IMG/VR virus record: IMGVR_UViG_3300045922_000602
Span: 1-54,283 of that record
Strand: one strand, 5' to 3'
Length of the DNA stretch: 54,283 bases
DNA from: a virus
Positions 32,811-40,949 of this stretch are shown piece after piece (the first letter of the stretch is position 1; each line of letters begins with the position of its first letter). The notes beneath the pieces are model-generated. The model did no database searches, was not told the DNA's origin, and saw only the letters and a program-made list of their open reading frames with translations. The position numbers and the translations under genes were made by a program.

Positions 32811-34833
32811 CTTCGCCTCCTTCCTTCATGATTTTTCCGAGACCCGAGAGACCTAATGCGTTTGCACCCAGGTTTTGACCAAGTGTACGGTTGATAGTCT
32901 CTTCTGGTGAGCCGGGAATGGAACCCTCAAATTGAACTTTGGGTGGCCGACCGCCACGGTCGATTGCGTCTTTGGGTTCGCGACCGGTTTTGGCGAGAAT
33001 CTCTGCCTCGGCTTTCTCGCGGAAGATGGTCTCGATTTGGGCCATTTTGGCTTGTTGCTCGGCCTGCTGCATTTGGGCGACCTGCTCCGGTGTGTAGAGG
33101 ATACGGTCGAGGTTGCGGATCTCAAACAGACGCCCAATTTCACGCAGGGCCTCGTAGATGTTGATGTAGGGATTGCCGCCAAGGATGTTCATTAGCGCCA
33201 TAAGGTTTCGCTGGCGCACAACCTTGTTTTGCATGTAATTGGCGGCAAAAATCTTGAATTCGAAACCGCCTGCTAGCTGCTCCGGGGTTACACTTGGGTA
33301 ACGAGGGATTGCGGCCTCCTCGCCGGTGATGACAACCTCGTAGGGTGCCTTTAGGTACTGTTGATTGAGGCTTGCGCACATCTGCAGGAGAGGTTGAATG
33401 ATGTCAACCTCGAGGTTGCGGAGGAACTTCTTAAAACGTGGTGAAGCATCAACGGCGGATAAAGCCACACCGGTGGGGGTCTTTGCGGAAATCTGTGCGT
33501 CGATGTCGGTGAAGCCGGTTGCGAGCTTCACCATTTGCTGGAAGAGTGGGAGGATTGCATAATCGCCTTGAGAGGGAGTGAAAGATGGCAGTGGCAGAAT
33601 GGCTTTGTTCACGTCACCGTGTACGGCAACGCGGCCACCTGGGACGTTGGCGAAGTCGAGAGACTCCTCGTCAATCTGGGCCTCAATGTCGTAGACATAG
33701 CGGCGATTGATGCCCAAATTCCAGTTATCCACGATCATGTTCACTGTGCGGTTGATCGCCTCATACACGCTTTGGGCGGCTTCGACCAGACCGTAGCCGT
33801 AAATCTGGTTCGGCAGCTTGATGAAGCTGGTCCACACAATGGGGGCCCGCATGTGCCAGAATGGATTGGGACCGTGGAATAGAACGATGTCTTGGCCGCC
33901 GTAGATGCGGCGCTTGAAGGCTGAATAACTGGCGGCACGGAAGGAGTAGAGATAGTCCTTCCATCCCAAAGCGTCTGTGTCATCGTGCACAGTGACCAAA
34001 GTTACTGTGTTGTCGACGGTGTTCCAGACCTCGGCGATTCGCACGATGACGTCGTTGGGGTTCGGCTCTCGTTCGACGGCGTCGGCGAGTTGAACGAAGG
34101 CATCCTCAAAGTACAGATCCGGGTTCGCTTCGAACTCCTTCTTCATCGTTCCCCAATCGCGCTCGGTAAGGTGAGCGACGATCTTGCCGTCGGGGTCGAC
34201 TAGAAAGTCAAAAACGTCAATGGCGGTAAAGACGGGGCGGTTGCGGGGCACGCGGACGGGCTTTTGCTGCTGGCCGATGATCACCGGTTGGTTGGTGTTG
34301 GGATCGATGACAGGTTGGCCGGTGGTGGGGTCCACAAGTGGGATGGGCTCGGGGATGACGATGGTATCGTAGCTCCAATCCCAGTCAACTTTCATCGCGC
34401 CGTGGCCGAAGATGCAGATGTTCCGCACGAGGATTTCAAACTGGTCGAGGAAATTACTGCGGGGCAGCTGTGAGAGTAGCACAGACTGCATAGCGTCTGC
34501 GGAGGTGGAGTCACTTTGTGTACGGCCAATTGTCTCGAACCATGGCCAGAAACCGAAGAAGGCCTCCATTACCTGTGAGACGGTTTGCTCGACGACTGCG
34601 TGCGGATAGGGAACGAAGATGTTTGAGCGGGGGGTAACTTGGTCGGGGAATTTCTGCGCCGTCCGAACGCCGAGATACTGCTGATACCAGCCAGCACGCT
34701 GTTGATCATATTGGCGGCGAAAGTGGAGCATGCGCGTGAGGTGCGCGCGGATATTTGCCGAAAGTTCGGAGCGCTCCTCTTCGCTCATGCCGGATTGCTG
34801 CCGTTGTTGCTGTTCTGGTTCTTGGAGCGTCAT
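32797..34833 (-). CDS. Portal protein
   Basis: The 678-residue protein reads RRQYDQQRAGWYQQYLG, FVPYPHAVVEQTVSQVMEAF, DFLVDPDGKIVAHLTERDWG and KLPNQIYGYGLVEAAQSVYE, NRTVNMIVDNWNLGIN, with a long helical C-terminus rich in Gln/Glu. This is the typical portal sequence layout of podovirus-like phages (wing, stem, clip, crown, helical barrel). Order terminase-portal-scaffold-capsid supports it. Confidence 0.85.
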   Translation of the reverse strand: MTLQEPEQQQRQQSGMSEEERSELSANIRAHLTRMLHFRRQYDQQRAGWYQQYLGVRTAQKFPDQVTPRSNIFVPYPHAVVEQTVSQVMEAFFGFWPWFETIGRTQSDSTSADAMQSVLLSQLPRSNFLDQFEILVRNICIFGHGAMKVDWDWSYDTIVIPEPIPLVDPTTGQPVIDPNTNQPVIIGQQQKPVRVPRNRPVFTAIDVFDFLVDPDGKIVAHLTERDWGTMKKEFEANPDLYFEDAFVQLADAVEREPNPNDVIVRIAEVWNTVDNTVTLVTVHDDTDALGWKDYLYSFRAASYSAFKRRIYGGQDIVLFHGPNPFWHMRAPIVWTSFIKLPNQIYGYGLVEAAQSVYEAINRTVNMIVDNWNLGINRRYVYDIEAQIDEESLDFANVPGGRVAVHGDVNKAILPLPSFTPSQGDYAILPLFQQMVKLATGFTDIDAQISAKTPTGVALSAVDASPRFKKFLRNLEVDIIQPLLQMCASLNQQYLKAPYEVVITGEEAAIPRYPSVTPEQLAGGFEFKIFAANYMQNKVVRQRNLMALMNILGGNPYINIYEALREIGRLFEIRNLDRILYTPEQVAQMQQAEQQAKMAQIETIFREKAEAEILAKTGREPKDAIDRGGRPPKVQFEGSIPGSPEETINRTLGQNLGANALGLSGLGKIMKEGGEGGAV

Positions 34834-35141
34834 GCTTTCGCGATTTCGATCTTTGGACGCCGATATAGTTGCACGGCGTGGGGGTTCTCAATCAGCCGAT
34901 GGACGAGTTCTTCCAGGCGCTCGATAACTTCCCTCTGTTGGCTCGGGGGGAACTGCGCGAGGATGTGGGCAAAATAGACGAACCAACAATCGGGGCAGCC
35001 CTCGATGGGTGGCCGACGGATTTGTGTGATTGTATAGTTGTGCCGACCGCACACAAGGAGGACACGATTCGGGTCGAGAACATTGCGGAGCAGTTCTTCC
35101 CGCTCGCGCTCACTAAGTTTGTTGACCTGAATTTCTTGCAT
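34830..35141 (-). CDS. Hypothetical protein between terminase and portal (103 aa)
   Basis: MQEIQVNKLSEREREELLRN, then VLLVCGRHNYTITQIRRPPIEGCPDCWFVYF and a helical RLEELVHRLIENPHAV. C-x-x-C-like pairs (GCPDC) may bind metal. It overlaps the portal start by 4 bp and starts 1 base after the previous stop. Function unknown. Confidence 0.5.
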   Translation of the reverse strand: MQEIQVNKLSEREREELLRNVLDPNRVLLVCGRHNYTITQIRRPPIEGCPDCWFVYFAHILAQFPPSQQREVIERLEELVHRLIENPHAVQLYRRPKIEIAKA

Positions 35142-35470
35142 TAGTCCTCTGCGTGCAGGAGGTCTTCGCCGGTGTCAGTAATGCGACCGCCGGGGTCACG
35201 GAAATTGTACTGTAGGTTTAAGTGGGTTTCTTCGTCGTGGACGCCCTCACCATAAGTATTGACATAAGCGTCATTGAAGCGGGCGTAGCATTCCGGAAGG
35301 CTCAATGGCTCGAAGTCGTTCTTGCCTTTGCGAGATGGTAGCCCCTTTTCGGGGGTGCTCGCAAATTTGCGAAGTTCTTCTTTGTCCATGCCTTTGAAGG
35401 CATCAGTTTGGGCTTGGTTCTTAAGCACGAGGGCGGCCAATCGGCGTTGCGCTTTTGACACTGCGGGCAT
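35141..35470 (-). CDS. Hypothetical protein (109 aa)
   Basis: The start at 35470 overlaps the upstream stop (TAATG) and has GAGGAGAAAG before it, so the longer reading from 35527 is rejected. It reads MPAVSKAQRRLAALVLKNQA, GMDKEELRKFASTPEKGLPSR and LSLPECYARFNDAYVNTYGE. Basic N-terminus, acidic C-terminus. A small protein with a KEELRKFASTPEKGLP-like motif is common near phage portal genes; function unknown. Confidence 0.5.
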   Translation of the reverse strand: MPAVSKAQRRLAALVLKNQAQTDAFKGMDKEELRKFASTPEKGLPSRKGKNDFEPLSLPECYARFNDAYVNTYGEGVHDEETHLNLQYNFRDPGGRITDTGEDLLHAED

Positions 35471-35856
35471 TAGTCTTTCTCCTCTTCTTTCATCTTTTGT
35501 GTGATCGGCTCCCAAGCGTTGCAGCACATACGGGCCGATACAGTGGTATCAAGTTCATGGCACCATCCACGGGAAGAATCACCCGCGCGTGCAAAATAGA
35601 AGCAGTTAGCGCATTGCGACGGAGCGGTATTTTCCACATAGCCTGCCTCTTCGTCGGAGAGTGAGGCTACTTTATGATCCACGATTGGATCACCCCAGAT
35701 GAAGAAGCCACACACTCCTGTTTTCATAGATACACGCTCACGAGTAAGGATCGCGCAGGCATTCTCATCTTCCAGGCGGAAGATGCATAGGCCACACGCG
35801 GCGCCTTTGCTGGGCATGTTGGTGGCTTCAAATAGAAGTGCGTCGTCGCGTTTCAT
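35470..35856 (-). CDS. Cys-rich protein with two 4-Cys clusters, HiPIP-like (128 aa)
   Basis: Two similar Cys motifs occur in tandem: CGLCIFRLEDENACAI with GVCGFF in the first half, and CANCFYFARAG, WCHELD and RMCCNAW in the second. This resembles small phage proteins annotated as high-potential iron-sulfur-like (CxxCxFF...C...C). Metal or Fe-S binding is likely; role unknown. It lies directly downstream of the large terminase. Confidence 0.55.
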   Translation of the reverse strand: MKRDDALLFEATNMPSKGAACGLCIFRLEDENACAILTRERVSMKTGVCGFFIWGDPIVDHKVASLSDEEAGYVENTAPSQCANCFYFARAGDSSRGWCHELDTTVSARMCCNAWEPITQKMKEEEKD

Positions 35857-35862
35857 GCCACC

Positions 35863-37383
35863 CTACGTGTATGATCGGAAGGAGGCTTCTTTGGCAAGAC
35901 GCTCATGGGAGATGGGGGCCTTCTGCGCGCGAGGGGGGAGCGTGGCGAGCAGGTATTGTAGAGCGTTGACCAGGTCGTCATTGCCCTTGCGCGGGCGTTG
36001 TTTGCTCATACCCGCCAACGGGCCTCGTTGGAACGAGTCCCAAACGTAGTTCTCGAGCTGATCCGACAGTTTTGACAGTGTGTTAAAGAGAAACAGGCGC
36101 GGGTGGCGAGAACTGGGCTGCGTTGTGGCGAGCATGTATTCTATTGAGCGACCGAGGCCATAGTCGAGGTCGATGCGGGCGAGGCGTACAGGGATGCCAC
36201 ATTCGCGGTATAGTTGCGCGCCGGTCTTGTGTGTCTCGGCGTTGCGTTGCGCGCCCCACTTCGGATCGATGAGCCAAAAGTCGATGCTCTCACCTGCCGA
36301 TAAGGAGATGATTTCCTTGGCGTGTTCTGAGACCGTCCGGTTGCTGCCTACGTATTCGCGGTAGACGTAGACGTCCCCACTGTGTGGGTCTACAGCGGCC
36401 CAGATTGCGGCGGTGGGGCCAGTGGCGGCGGGGTCGATTGAACACCAACGCCGCCAGTGCATCGGGATGTGGTATGGTGCGATGCAGTGTGTGGCACGCG
36501 AGAACATCGGATACACGCGGCCTGTGCGCTGGATGAAGTTGCCGTAGAGGCGGGCGCTCTCTTCTGGATGTCCTGCCCAGCGCTCGCGGAGACGTGCCTT
36601 TTCGACGGCGGGGAGATAGGGGTTGTCGAAGACACTGAGCTGCACGACCCCGATGTCTGGGGCCCCACTCCTCGCCGCAACATAGAGGTCGTACAGCCAA
36701 GGGCGCTGTGCTTGGGCACCAATATCTGCCAGTGGGGTAGCAGTCACGATGATGCGGCCACCGCGGTCGATGGTTCGCTGGTAACATTCATCGTAGATGT
36801 CGCCCTCGCATTCTTCATCGATCCAAATGAGGTCGAGAGAAGCGCCCTGAAATTTTGGGCGACCGGACTCGGCTGACTTGCACGTCAGCAGTTGATTGGA
36901 GGTGCCGTGAATCTGAAATTCACGTTCGAGGATGCGAGCAACATTGGGGTTGTGAGGGGAGATGAAAGGAGGATGCGCCGCTCCGCCTACTAAATGCTCG
37001 CGCCAAATGACGTCGCGGACTGTGGGAAAGTCGAGGCCGACCGCCCAAATCGTACCCCCGTTCTCCGGAATGGGCAAATCTTGGATCAGAGACTCAACGG
37101 GGGAATCTTTGAAGTAGTTCTTGCCAAAGAACCAGCATGCGGCGAGCCAGCTACCAAGGCTTGTCTTGCCAGCGCGGTTGCCGCCGAGGATGATAACGAC
37201 TTTCTTGCCTTGAGCAAGCAGCTGGATCGCTTGGAGTTGGCTGCCATACGGCGTAAAATACCGAGCGTAGTGGGTTTCTCGGTTCTGCTTCTCAATGCGG
37301 TCTACGAGTTCTTGCGCAGTGCGATAGTCTCCTGCGCGGTCGACGAGAAACTTAGCTAGCCGATTGACATCGGTCTGCGCCAA
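35863..37383 (-). CDS. terL: Terminase large subunit
   Basis: The 506-residue protein has Walker A LGGNRAGKTS (about 66-75), Walker B LIWIDEE (184-190) with a TAT coupling motif (IVTATP, 211-216), and a C-terminal RNase H-like nuclease domain starting at WCSIDPAATGPTAAIWAA (Asp316) with later KPH-like HKTGAQLYRECG and DLVNALQYLL. It packages phage DNA into the head. The small subunit and a membrane protein gene precede it in the same operon. Confidence 0.9.
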   Translation of the reverse strand: MAQTDVNRLAKFLVDRAGDYRTAQELVDRIEKQNRETHYARYFTPYGSQLQAIQLLAQGKKVVIILGGNRAGKTSLGSWLAACWFFGKNYFKDSPVESLIQDLPIPENGGTIWAVGLDFPTVRDVIWREHLVGGAAHPPFISPHNPNVARILEREFQIHGTSNQLLTCKSAESGRPKFQGASLDLIWIDEECEGDIYDECYQRTIDRGGRIIVTATPLADIGAQAQRPWLYDLYVAARSGAPDIGVVQLSVFDNPYLPAVEKARLRERWAGHPEESARLYGNFIQRTGRVYPMFSRATHCIAPYHIPMHWRRWCSIDPAATGPTAAIWAAVDPHSGDVYVYREYVGSNRTVSEHAKEIISLSAGESIDFWLIDPKWGAQRNAETHKTGAQLYRECGIPVRLARIDLDYGLGRSIEYMLATTQPSSRHPRLFLFNTLSKLSDQLENYVWDSFQRGPLAGMSKQRPRKGNDDLVNALQYLLATLPPRAQKAPISHERLAKEASFRSYT

Positions 37384-37390
37384 GGCCAGA

Positions 37391-37597
37391 TTACTTGTCC
37401 TCCCTCACATACGGCTCCGAAACTGGAGTGCCGTCGGGATTAGCGAAATGCGCCAACACGGCGGTGGCACCCTGCACGGCGGAGAGGGCGACCAAAGCCC
37501 AGAACTTAGCACGCGGGGGCAGGACATCATAGCTAGCATTGATGCCTTGCGCGACGAGCGCGAGACTCTGAACAATCATGTTGGCGGAAAATTTCAT
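37391..37597 (-). CDS. Small membrane protein (68 aa)
   Basis: MKFSANMIVQSLALVAQGIN, then a hydrophobic helix (FWALVALSAVQGATAVLAHF, about 32-51) followed by NPDGTPVSEPYVRE. The AVLAHFANPDGTPxSEPY ending is a recurring feature of small one-helix phage proteins of unknown function. It sits between the two terminase genes. A holin-like role cannot be excluded, but a clear holin exists elsewhere. Confidence 0.5.
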   Translation of the reverse strand: MKFSANMIVQSLALVAQGINASYDVLPPRAKFWALVALSAVQGATAVLAHFANPDGTPVSEPYVREDK

Positions 37598-37645
37598 TCG
37601 AAATACCTCTGGATTAGTTCGGAAATGGACCGGATGTGGAAATTA

Positions 37646-38110
37646 TCATTGCACCATATCGGGCGGTAGGGGCTGTAGATCGCCACGAGGACCTTTGCCC
37701 ACACGGGAGGCGATGGACTTGCGGAGTTCTTCGATCTGTGCGGGTGTAAGCCCAGCGATTTGGTCCGTGGTGGATTCGATGTCATCCCCGCGTGCTACAC
37801 GGGCTAGCTTGGCGACGCCGTCGAGGGCTTTGTCGTATTGACCGGCGGAGATGAGTTGGTCGATCAGGTACTGCATTTGGCCGATTAGGCCCTCGCGGCC
37901 TCGGTACGTCGATGCGCCGAGTTGAGCATAGTACTCGAACCTCTCCCGCTGGTATATCTCAAGGAACGCGGCACGCCGCGCGTGTTTCTCTGCTTCTTCG
38001 GGCGTTAGTACTATGCCGCACTCGGCAGCAGCGGCACGAAACGGGAGGTTCTGACGTAGCATGACTCGAGCAACTTCTCGATACCAGTTCTTTGGCCTCT
38101 TCCGCTTCAT
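37646..38110 (-). CDS. terS: Terminase small subunit candidate (154 aa)
   Basis: First gene of the virion operon, in the usual place for TerS. It reads MKRKRPKNWYREVARVMLRQ, a helix-turn-helix-like FRAAAAECGIVLTPEEAEKHARRAAF, and a helical middle (REGLIGQMQYLIDQLISAGQ), ending PAQIEELRKSIASRVG. A basic start with an N-terminal helical DNA-binding-like part and an oligomerisation helix fits a small terminase. No direct match is claimed. Confidence 0.6.
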   Translation of the reverse strand: MKRKRPKNWYREVARVMLRQNLPFRAAAAECGIVLTPEEAEKHARRAAFLEIYQRERFEYYAQLGASTYRGREGLIGQMQYLIDQLISAGQYDKALDGVAKLARVARGDDIESTTDQIAGLTPAQIEELRKSIASRVGKGPRGDLQPLPPDMVQ

Positions 38111-38128
38111 CCCGGTGCGTTGTAAATC

Positions 38129-38159
38129 GGGCCTAAAATGCTAAGGCCCCTATAGTATA
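38129..38159 (-). promoter_or_regulatory. Late promoter and 5' hairpin of the virion operon
   Basis: On the minus strand TATACT (38159-38154) is followed by ATAGGGG. Just after the predicted start is a hairpin GGGCCT / AGGCCC (38149-38144 and 38134-38129) with a 9-base loop. No TTGACA is visible 16-18 bp upstream, so an activator, an extended -10 or the phage sigma factor may be needed. The first ATG is at 38110. Confidence 0.4.
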
Positions 38160-38681
38160 GGTGCGTGTAGGTGGGGTTGCGTGTGTCTGAGGTGAGACAG
38201 TGATTGATATGATTGGGGTTGGGCTGGATTTAGGGGGTGAATTTTGTATAGATAATCCAGCCATTTTTGGGTATCCCGCATATCAAAATTCTGTCTGCCG
38301 TCAATGGGGACCCCTAGGACTAGAGCGGGTGGGGGGAACTAAGCCAAAACCTATATACACCTCTGACTCCAACAGCCCCACTCTCAACCCACTGATCAAT
38401 CAGATATTTAGGACCTTCAGATCTTTAATACTAATGATCCGAAATTCCGATTCCAACTTCCGGTTTCGGAGTTTGGGATCCGAATATCTGATATATGCGG
38501 CGGCACCCGCAAACGACAAGTAAAAGCCCGCTAAGAAGCCGAAGGAATGGCGAAAGCGGTAGTTGTACTGTGTCCGATAATACCCTATTATGTCAACTTT
38601 TGCCTTACGGTAAGTTGTTGAATTTAAACGATTGGGGATTTTCGGATCTGGATGCCCGAAATTACAACGGGATTTCGGAGT

Positions 38682-38701
38682 TTCGGATCTTATTGTCTGG
38701 A
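38682..38701 (+). promoter_or_regulatory. Conserved hairpin element, copy 1
   Basis: TTCGGATCTTATTGTCTGGA, preceded by TTTCGGAG. It is the most degenerate of seven copies; the 3' arm (TCTGGA) pairs poorly with the 5' arm. It lies alone, without a terminator before it. Confidence 0.55.
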
Positions 38702-38872
38702 TTGGGGTTGAATCTATACTTTTTAGTAAAGATTAGGCCCCTAGTAGGGCGGTAGGGACCGGGTCTGGAGGCCTGCCACGGCGGGAGAGCGGGGAGGCGC
38801 GGGGCAGGTGCCGCCGCTCCAACCTATATATATATGATACATGGGGCAAAAAATTAATTTTTCATAATGTAC

Positions 38873-38899
38873 TTGCTATGCTGTGTCCATGTGTAGTAA
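38873..38899 (+). promoter_or_regulatory. Promoter-like block (weak)
   Basis: The conserved AAATTAATTTTTCATAATGT precedes TTGCTA (38873-38878) and TAGTAA (38894-38899), separated by only 15 bp. It aligns with the strong cassette promoters but has a poorer -35 and short spacer. It probably serves the 38923 gene. Confidence 0.4.
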
Positions 38900-38922
38900 G
38901 CTGGGGTCAAAGAAGGAGCAAA

Positions 38923-39144
38923 ATGCGGAACGAACTGATTCTGACTCTAGCGAAGGTGATAGCCCTGACCAGAACGGCAACCAACACGAACGAGAGCCTC
39001 CATTGGGAGGCCCGCCAGTGGGAATTGGAGCGTCGACTCGGCCCGCTCACCCGGGCCGAAGAGGCCTATATTGCCCGCGAGGTAGCGCGGGCGATGGCAT
39101 CTAGAAAGGAGTACCATGAAACCAAAACCCAGGATGATCTTTAA
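38923..39144 (+). CDS. Small helical protein (73 aa)
   Basis: GAAGGAGCAAA before ATG at 38923 is a clear ribosome site, so the longer in-frame start at 38878 is rejected. The protein is MRNELILTLAKVIALTRTAT, then WEARQWELERRLGPLTRAEEAYIAREVARAMASR, probably two charged helices. The next gene overlaps it by 29 bases. Function unknown; DNA or RNA binding is possible. Confidence 0.55.
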   Translation: MRNELILTLAKVIALTRTATNTNESLHWEARQWELERRLGPLTRAEEAYIAREVARAMASRKEYHETKTQDDL

Positions 39145-39409
39145 CAGACAATTGGAGCTGGTTTACCGATCCGACCCGGAAACCCCCCAAACAATAGGAC
39201 ACTACCGTGCACAGGCGCGGCGTATCTTCGCGAAGTACCCCCACATGGAGCGTATGGTCGTAGTCTGGCGGCCATGTACACCCCGCGTGCGGTATAAGCC
39301 GGAGCCTGGGGAGGCACTGTACGTCCCCAGTACCGGGGGACGGTATGGCAAGAGCTGTATGGTCCGCGTCGGTGGCGAGCGGGGCGTACTTGCGCGCGCC
39401 GAAGGCTGA
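39116..39409 (+). CDS. Small basic protein sharing a C-terminal tail with repeat family (97 aa)
   Basis: AAAGGAGTACC precedes ATG at 39116. The protein is MKPKPRMIFNRQLELVYRSD, RAQARRIFAKYPHMERMVVV, then PGEALYVPSTGGRYGKSCMVRV and the tail GERGVLARAEG. The last 25 coding bases (39376-39400) are identical, in the same frame, to the end of the repeat protein at 41231, suggesting recombination between cassettes. It is followed by a strong terminator. Function unknown. Confidence 0.55.
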   Translation: MKPKPRMIFNRQLELVYRSDPETPQTIGHYRAQARRIFAKYPHMERMVVVWRPCTPRVRYKPEPGEALYVPSTGGRYGKSCMVRVGGERGVLARAEG

Positions 39410-39432
39410 CTCTGTCTCGACCCCCCCCCCCC

Positions 39433-39467
39433 GCCGTACTGCCCCGTGCAGTACGGCATTTTTTTTT
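39433..39467 (+). terminator. Intrinsic terminator
   Basis: Perfect 10-bp stem GCCGTACTGC / GCAGTACGGC with loop CCCGT, followed by A and a run of T. A run of 12 C lies just before it. The same sequence design ends several cassettes. Confidence 0.92.
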
Positions 39468-39483
39468 GCCCCATTTTCGGAGT

Positions 39484-39503
39484 TTCGGATCTTATTGTCT
39501 GAT
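39484..39503 (+). promoter_or_regulatory. Conserved hairpin element, copy 2
   Basis: TTCGGATCTTATTGTCTGAT, directly after the terminator and preceded by TTTTCGGAG. The arms TCGGA/TCTGA pair with one G-U if transcribed on the plus strand. Confidence 0.65.
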
Positions 39504-39547
39504 TTTGGCCCGGGCACCGCCGCTAAAATTAATTTTCCATAATGTGG

Positions 39548-39575
39548 TTGACACACTGCATCAATATGATAGATT
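39548..39575 (+). promoter_or_regulatory. Cassette promoter with UP-like element
   Basis: TTGACA (39548-39553), a 16-bp spacer and TAGATT (39570-39575), with AAAATTAATTTTCCATAATG upstream. Predicted start at 39582 gives a short leader with AGGAG before ATG 39593. This places the promoter inside the longer reading frame from 39542 and rules out that start. Confidence 0.8.
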
Positions 39576-39592
39576 GGGATAAGGAGCTACAC

Positions 39593-40630
39593 ATGACCAC
39601 TACCCCTCTGGAAACGAAATTAGCATCCACCCCCGAAGGCCGTCGCGCTCTCTATTACTATGAGCGCGGATGGATCTTACCATCGGATGGGGCCGAGATG
39701 GAGGCATGGAATAATGCCTACATCGAGGCCATGGAAGCGGCGAGTACAAATGACGAAATCATGTTTTTACTCGCCGCCGGGCCTATGACGCAGAAAAGGC
39801 ACCATAATGCACTCGCCTATACGCCCTTGTACAGGCAAGCGTATGAGGCGCAACTGAAGGGCCTCAAGCGCCTTCCGCGTGCATACGTGCGATGCCTACG
39901 CGATGACCTACGATATGCGGCCTACCGCGCGCACACGCCGCTGCAGGAGCAGAAGGTCGAAGGGGGGCCGCCCTGGGTCCGTCTTGTACGACCAGAGTGG
40001 GATGACCACTCTAGTCTCCGCGATCAGTGGTTCCTCGAGGTGCCGCGCCGCACCATCGAAGCCATTGGCGAGCGGACTTACGAGGAAGCAGTCCGTCACC
40101 CCATATACTTGCGTGCTGGCCACCTAGTGGCCAGCAAACTGACGGTGAAAACAGCAGCATGGCCAACCGCCGAAGGGGGCCATGTACTATCGGTACTGGT
40201 CCAAACAGCACGCGGCGGCGCGTTCGCGTGCGAGGTCGTATTCCGGCACGGGCGTGAGCGTTTCTCCGCATGGCGCAAGTTGGGCGGCGGCGACATCCAT
40301 GATGCACTGCTGCCCCATATCGGGCGCGCGGTGCGACTGGGGGATGTCGTCATCCGTGCCACCGCGCGTTCGTCCGCACCGTATGGGTCCCTCCCATGCG
40401 AGCGACCGCATTACCTGGAGCGGGTGGAATTCCCGGCTGGGGAATTCCTCACAGCCCCTGATGGGGTCTTCTTCCAGTTAGAAAACCCCACCTACCCCAC
40501 CCACTCACTGAGACTGTCGCACCCCGACCACTACACCGTCGAGGTGCACTTGGACGTTGGCCAAATACTACACATCATGCAAGTGCCGGGGCGGACACAA
40601 TACCTCCCGCGCTGGGATCAGGGGGACTGA
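39593..40630 (+). CDS. Hypothetical cassette protein (345 aa)
   Basis: The start at 39593 is fixed by the upstream promoter and AGGAG site. The protein reads MTTTPLETKLASTPEGRRAL, a region rich in Trp/Tyr, LKRLPRAYVRCLRDDLRYAA, then KTAAWPTAEGGHVLSVLVQTARG and PHYLERVEFPAGEFLTAPDG. Its C-terminal half looks beta-rich. It is the largest single-gene cassette in the array, closed by its own terminator. No relation to the RWPEAE repeats and no known family. Confidence 0.6.
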   Translation: MTTTPLETKLASTPEGRRALYYYERGWILPSDGAEMEAWNNAYIEAMEAASTNDEIMFLLAAGPMTQKRHHNALAYTPLYRQAYEAQLKGLKRLPRAYVRCLRDDLRYAAYRAHTPLQEQKVEGGPPWVRLVRPEWDDHSSLRDQWFLEVPRRTIEAIGERTYEEAVRHPIYLRAGHLVASKLTVKTAAWPTAEGGHVLSVLVQTARGGAFACEVVFRHGRERFSAWRKLGGGDIHDALLPHIGRAVRLGDVVIRATARSSAPYGSLPCERPHYLERVEFPAGEFLTAPDGVFFQLENPTYPTHSLRLSHPDHYTVEVHLDVGQILHIMQVPGRTQYLPRWDQGD

Positions 40631-40653
40631 TCGACACGTAGCGTGGCCCTCCT

Positions 40654-40688
40654 GCCGTACTGCACCCCCTGCAGTACGGCATTTTTTT
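40654..40688 (+). terminator. Intrinsic terminator
   Basis: 11-bp stem GCCGTACTGCA / TGCAGTACGGC, loop CCCCC, then a T run (40682-40688). Confidence 0.92.
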
Positions 40689-40703
40689 GGCCCATTTCGT
40701 AGT

Positions 40704-40723
40704 TTCGGATCTTATTGTCCGAA
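40704..40723 (+). promoter_or_regulatory. Conserved hairpin element, copy 3
   Basis: TTCGGATCTTATTGTCCGAA has a perfect 6-bp stem. Compared with copy 2 the 3' arm changed T to C, turning a G-U into a G-C pair. Confidence 0.7.
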
Positions 40724-40828
40724 TGGAACGCCCCTCGCGAATAGGTCAGGTCAGTCGACCCTATTGCCATTTCCCCTTCGCTCATGCTATACTGGCGGTG
40801 GCTCGGGGACTGCCCCCATTTTCAGAGT

Positions 40829-40848
40829 TTCAGATCTTATTGTCTGAT
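40829..40848 (+). promoter_or_regulatory. Conserved hairpin element, copy 4
   Basis: TTCAGATCTTATTGTCTGAT; the G-to-A change in the 5' arm gives an A-U pair. This is a second copy in the same intergenic region (40631-40949), suggesting a lost cassette between copies 3 and 4. Two copies of TATGAAAAACCGCCGC follow at about 40857-40890. Confidence 0.68.
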
Positions 40849-40914
40849 TTGTGGCCTATGAAAAACCGCCGCTCTATGAAAAACCGCCGCCAAAATTAAT
40901 TTTTCATAATGCAC

Positions 40915-40943
40915 TTGACACCGCCCTGCCTATGTAATAGACT
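40915..40943 (+). promoter_or_regulatory. Cassette promoter, leaderless start
   Basis: TTGACA (40915-40920), 17 bp, TAGACT (40938-40943). ATG follows after exactly 6 bp (40950), so the predicted mRNA starts at the initiation codon. AAAATTAATTTTTCATAATG lies just upstream. Confidence 0.8.
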
Positions 40944-40949
40944 GGGGGC

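Larger units (their letters stand above)
38160..38922. promoter_or_regulatory. Divergent regulatory region
   Basis: The largest stretch without a convincing gene (about 760 bp) lies between the minus and plus blocks. It is AT-richer than the rest, has degenerate copies of the conserved CGGAGTTTCGGATC element near 38425-38485 and 38636-38701, and an alternating AT run (38825-38836). Possible reading frames at 38200-38755 look random. It ends with a promoter-like block (38850-38900). It is a candidate control region or origin. Confidence 0.45.

Noticed and set aside
37391-37597. Small one-helix protein as the holin
   Set aside because: It lies between the terminase genes, and a clear multi-helix holin overlaps the lysin candidate at 18051-18476.
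38144-38162. T7-like promoter (ACTATAGGGG on the minus strand)
   Set aside because: No single-subunit RNA polymerase gene is visible, and TATACT also fits a sigma-type -10.
38200-38755. Possible plus-strand genes in the divergent region
   Set aside because: Composition is random, no ribosome sites, and the sequence includes degenerate regulatory elements.
39542-39592. Upstream start for the 345-aa gene
   Set aside because: The promoter (-35 39548, -10 39570) lies inside this stretch and a ribosome site precedes ATG 39593.
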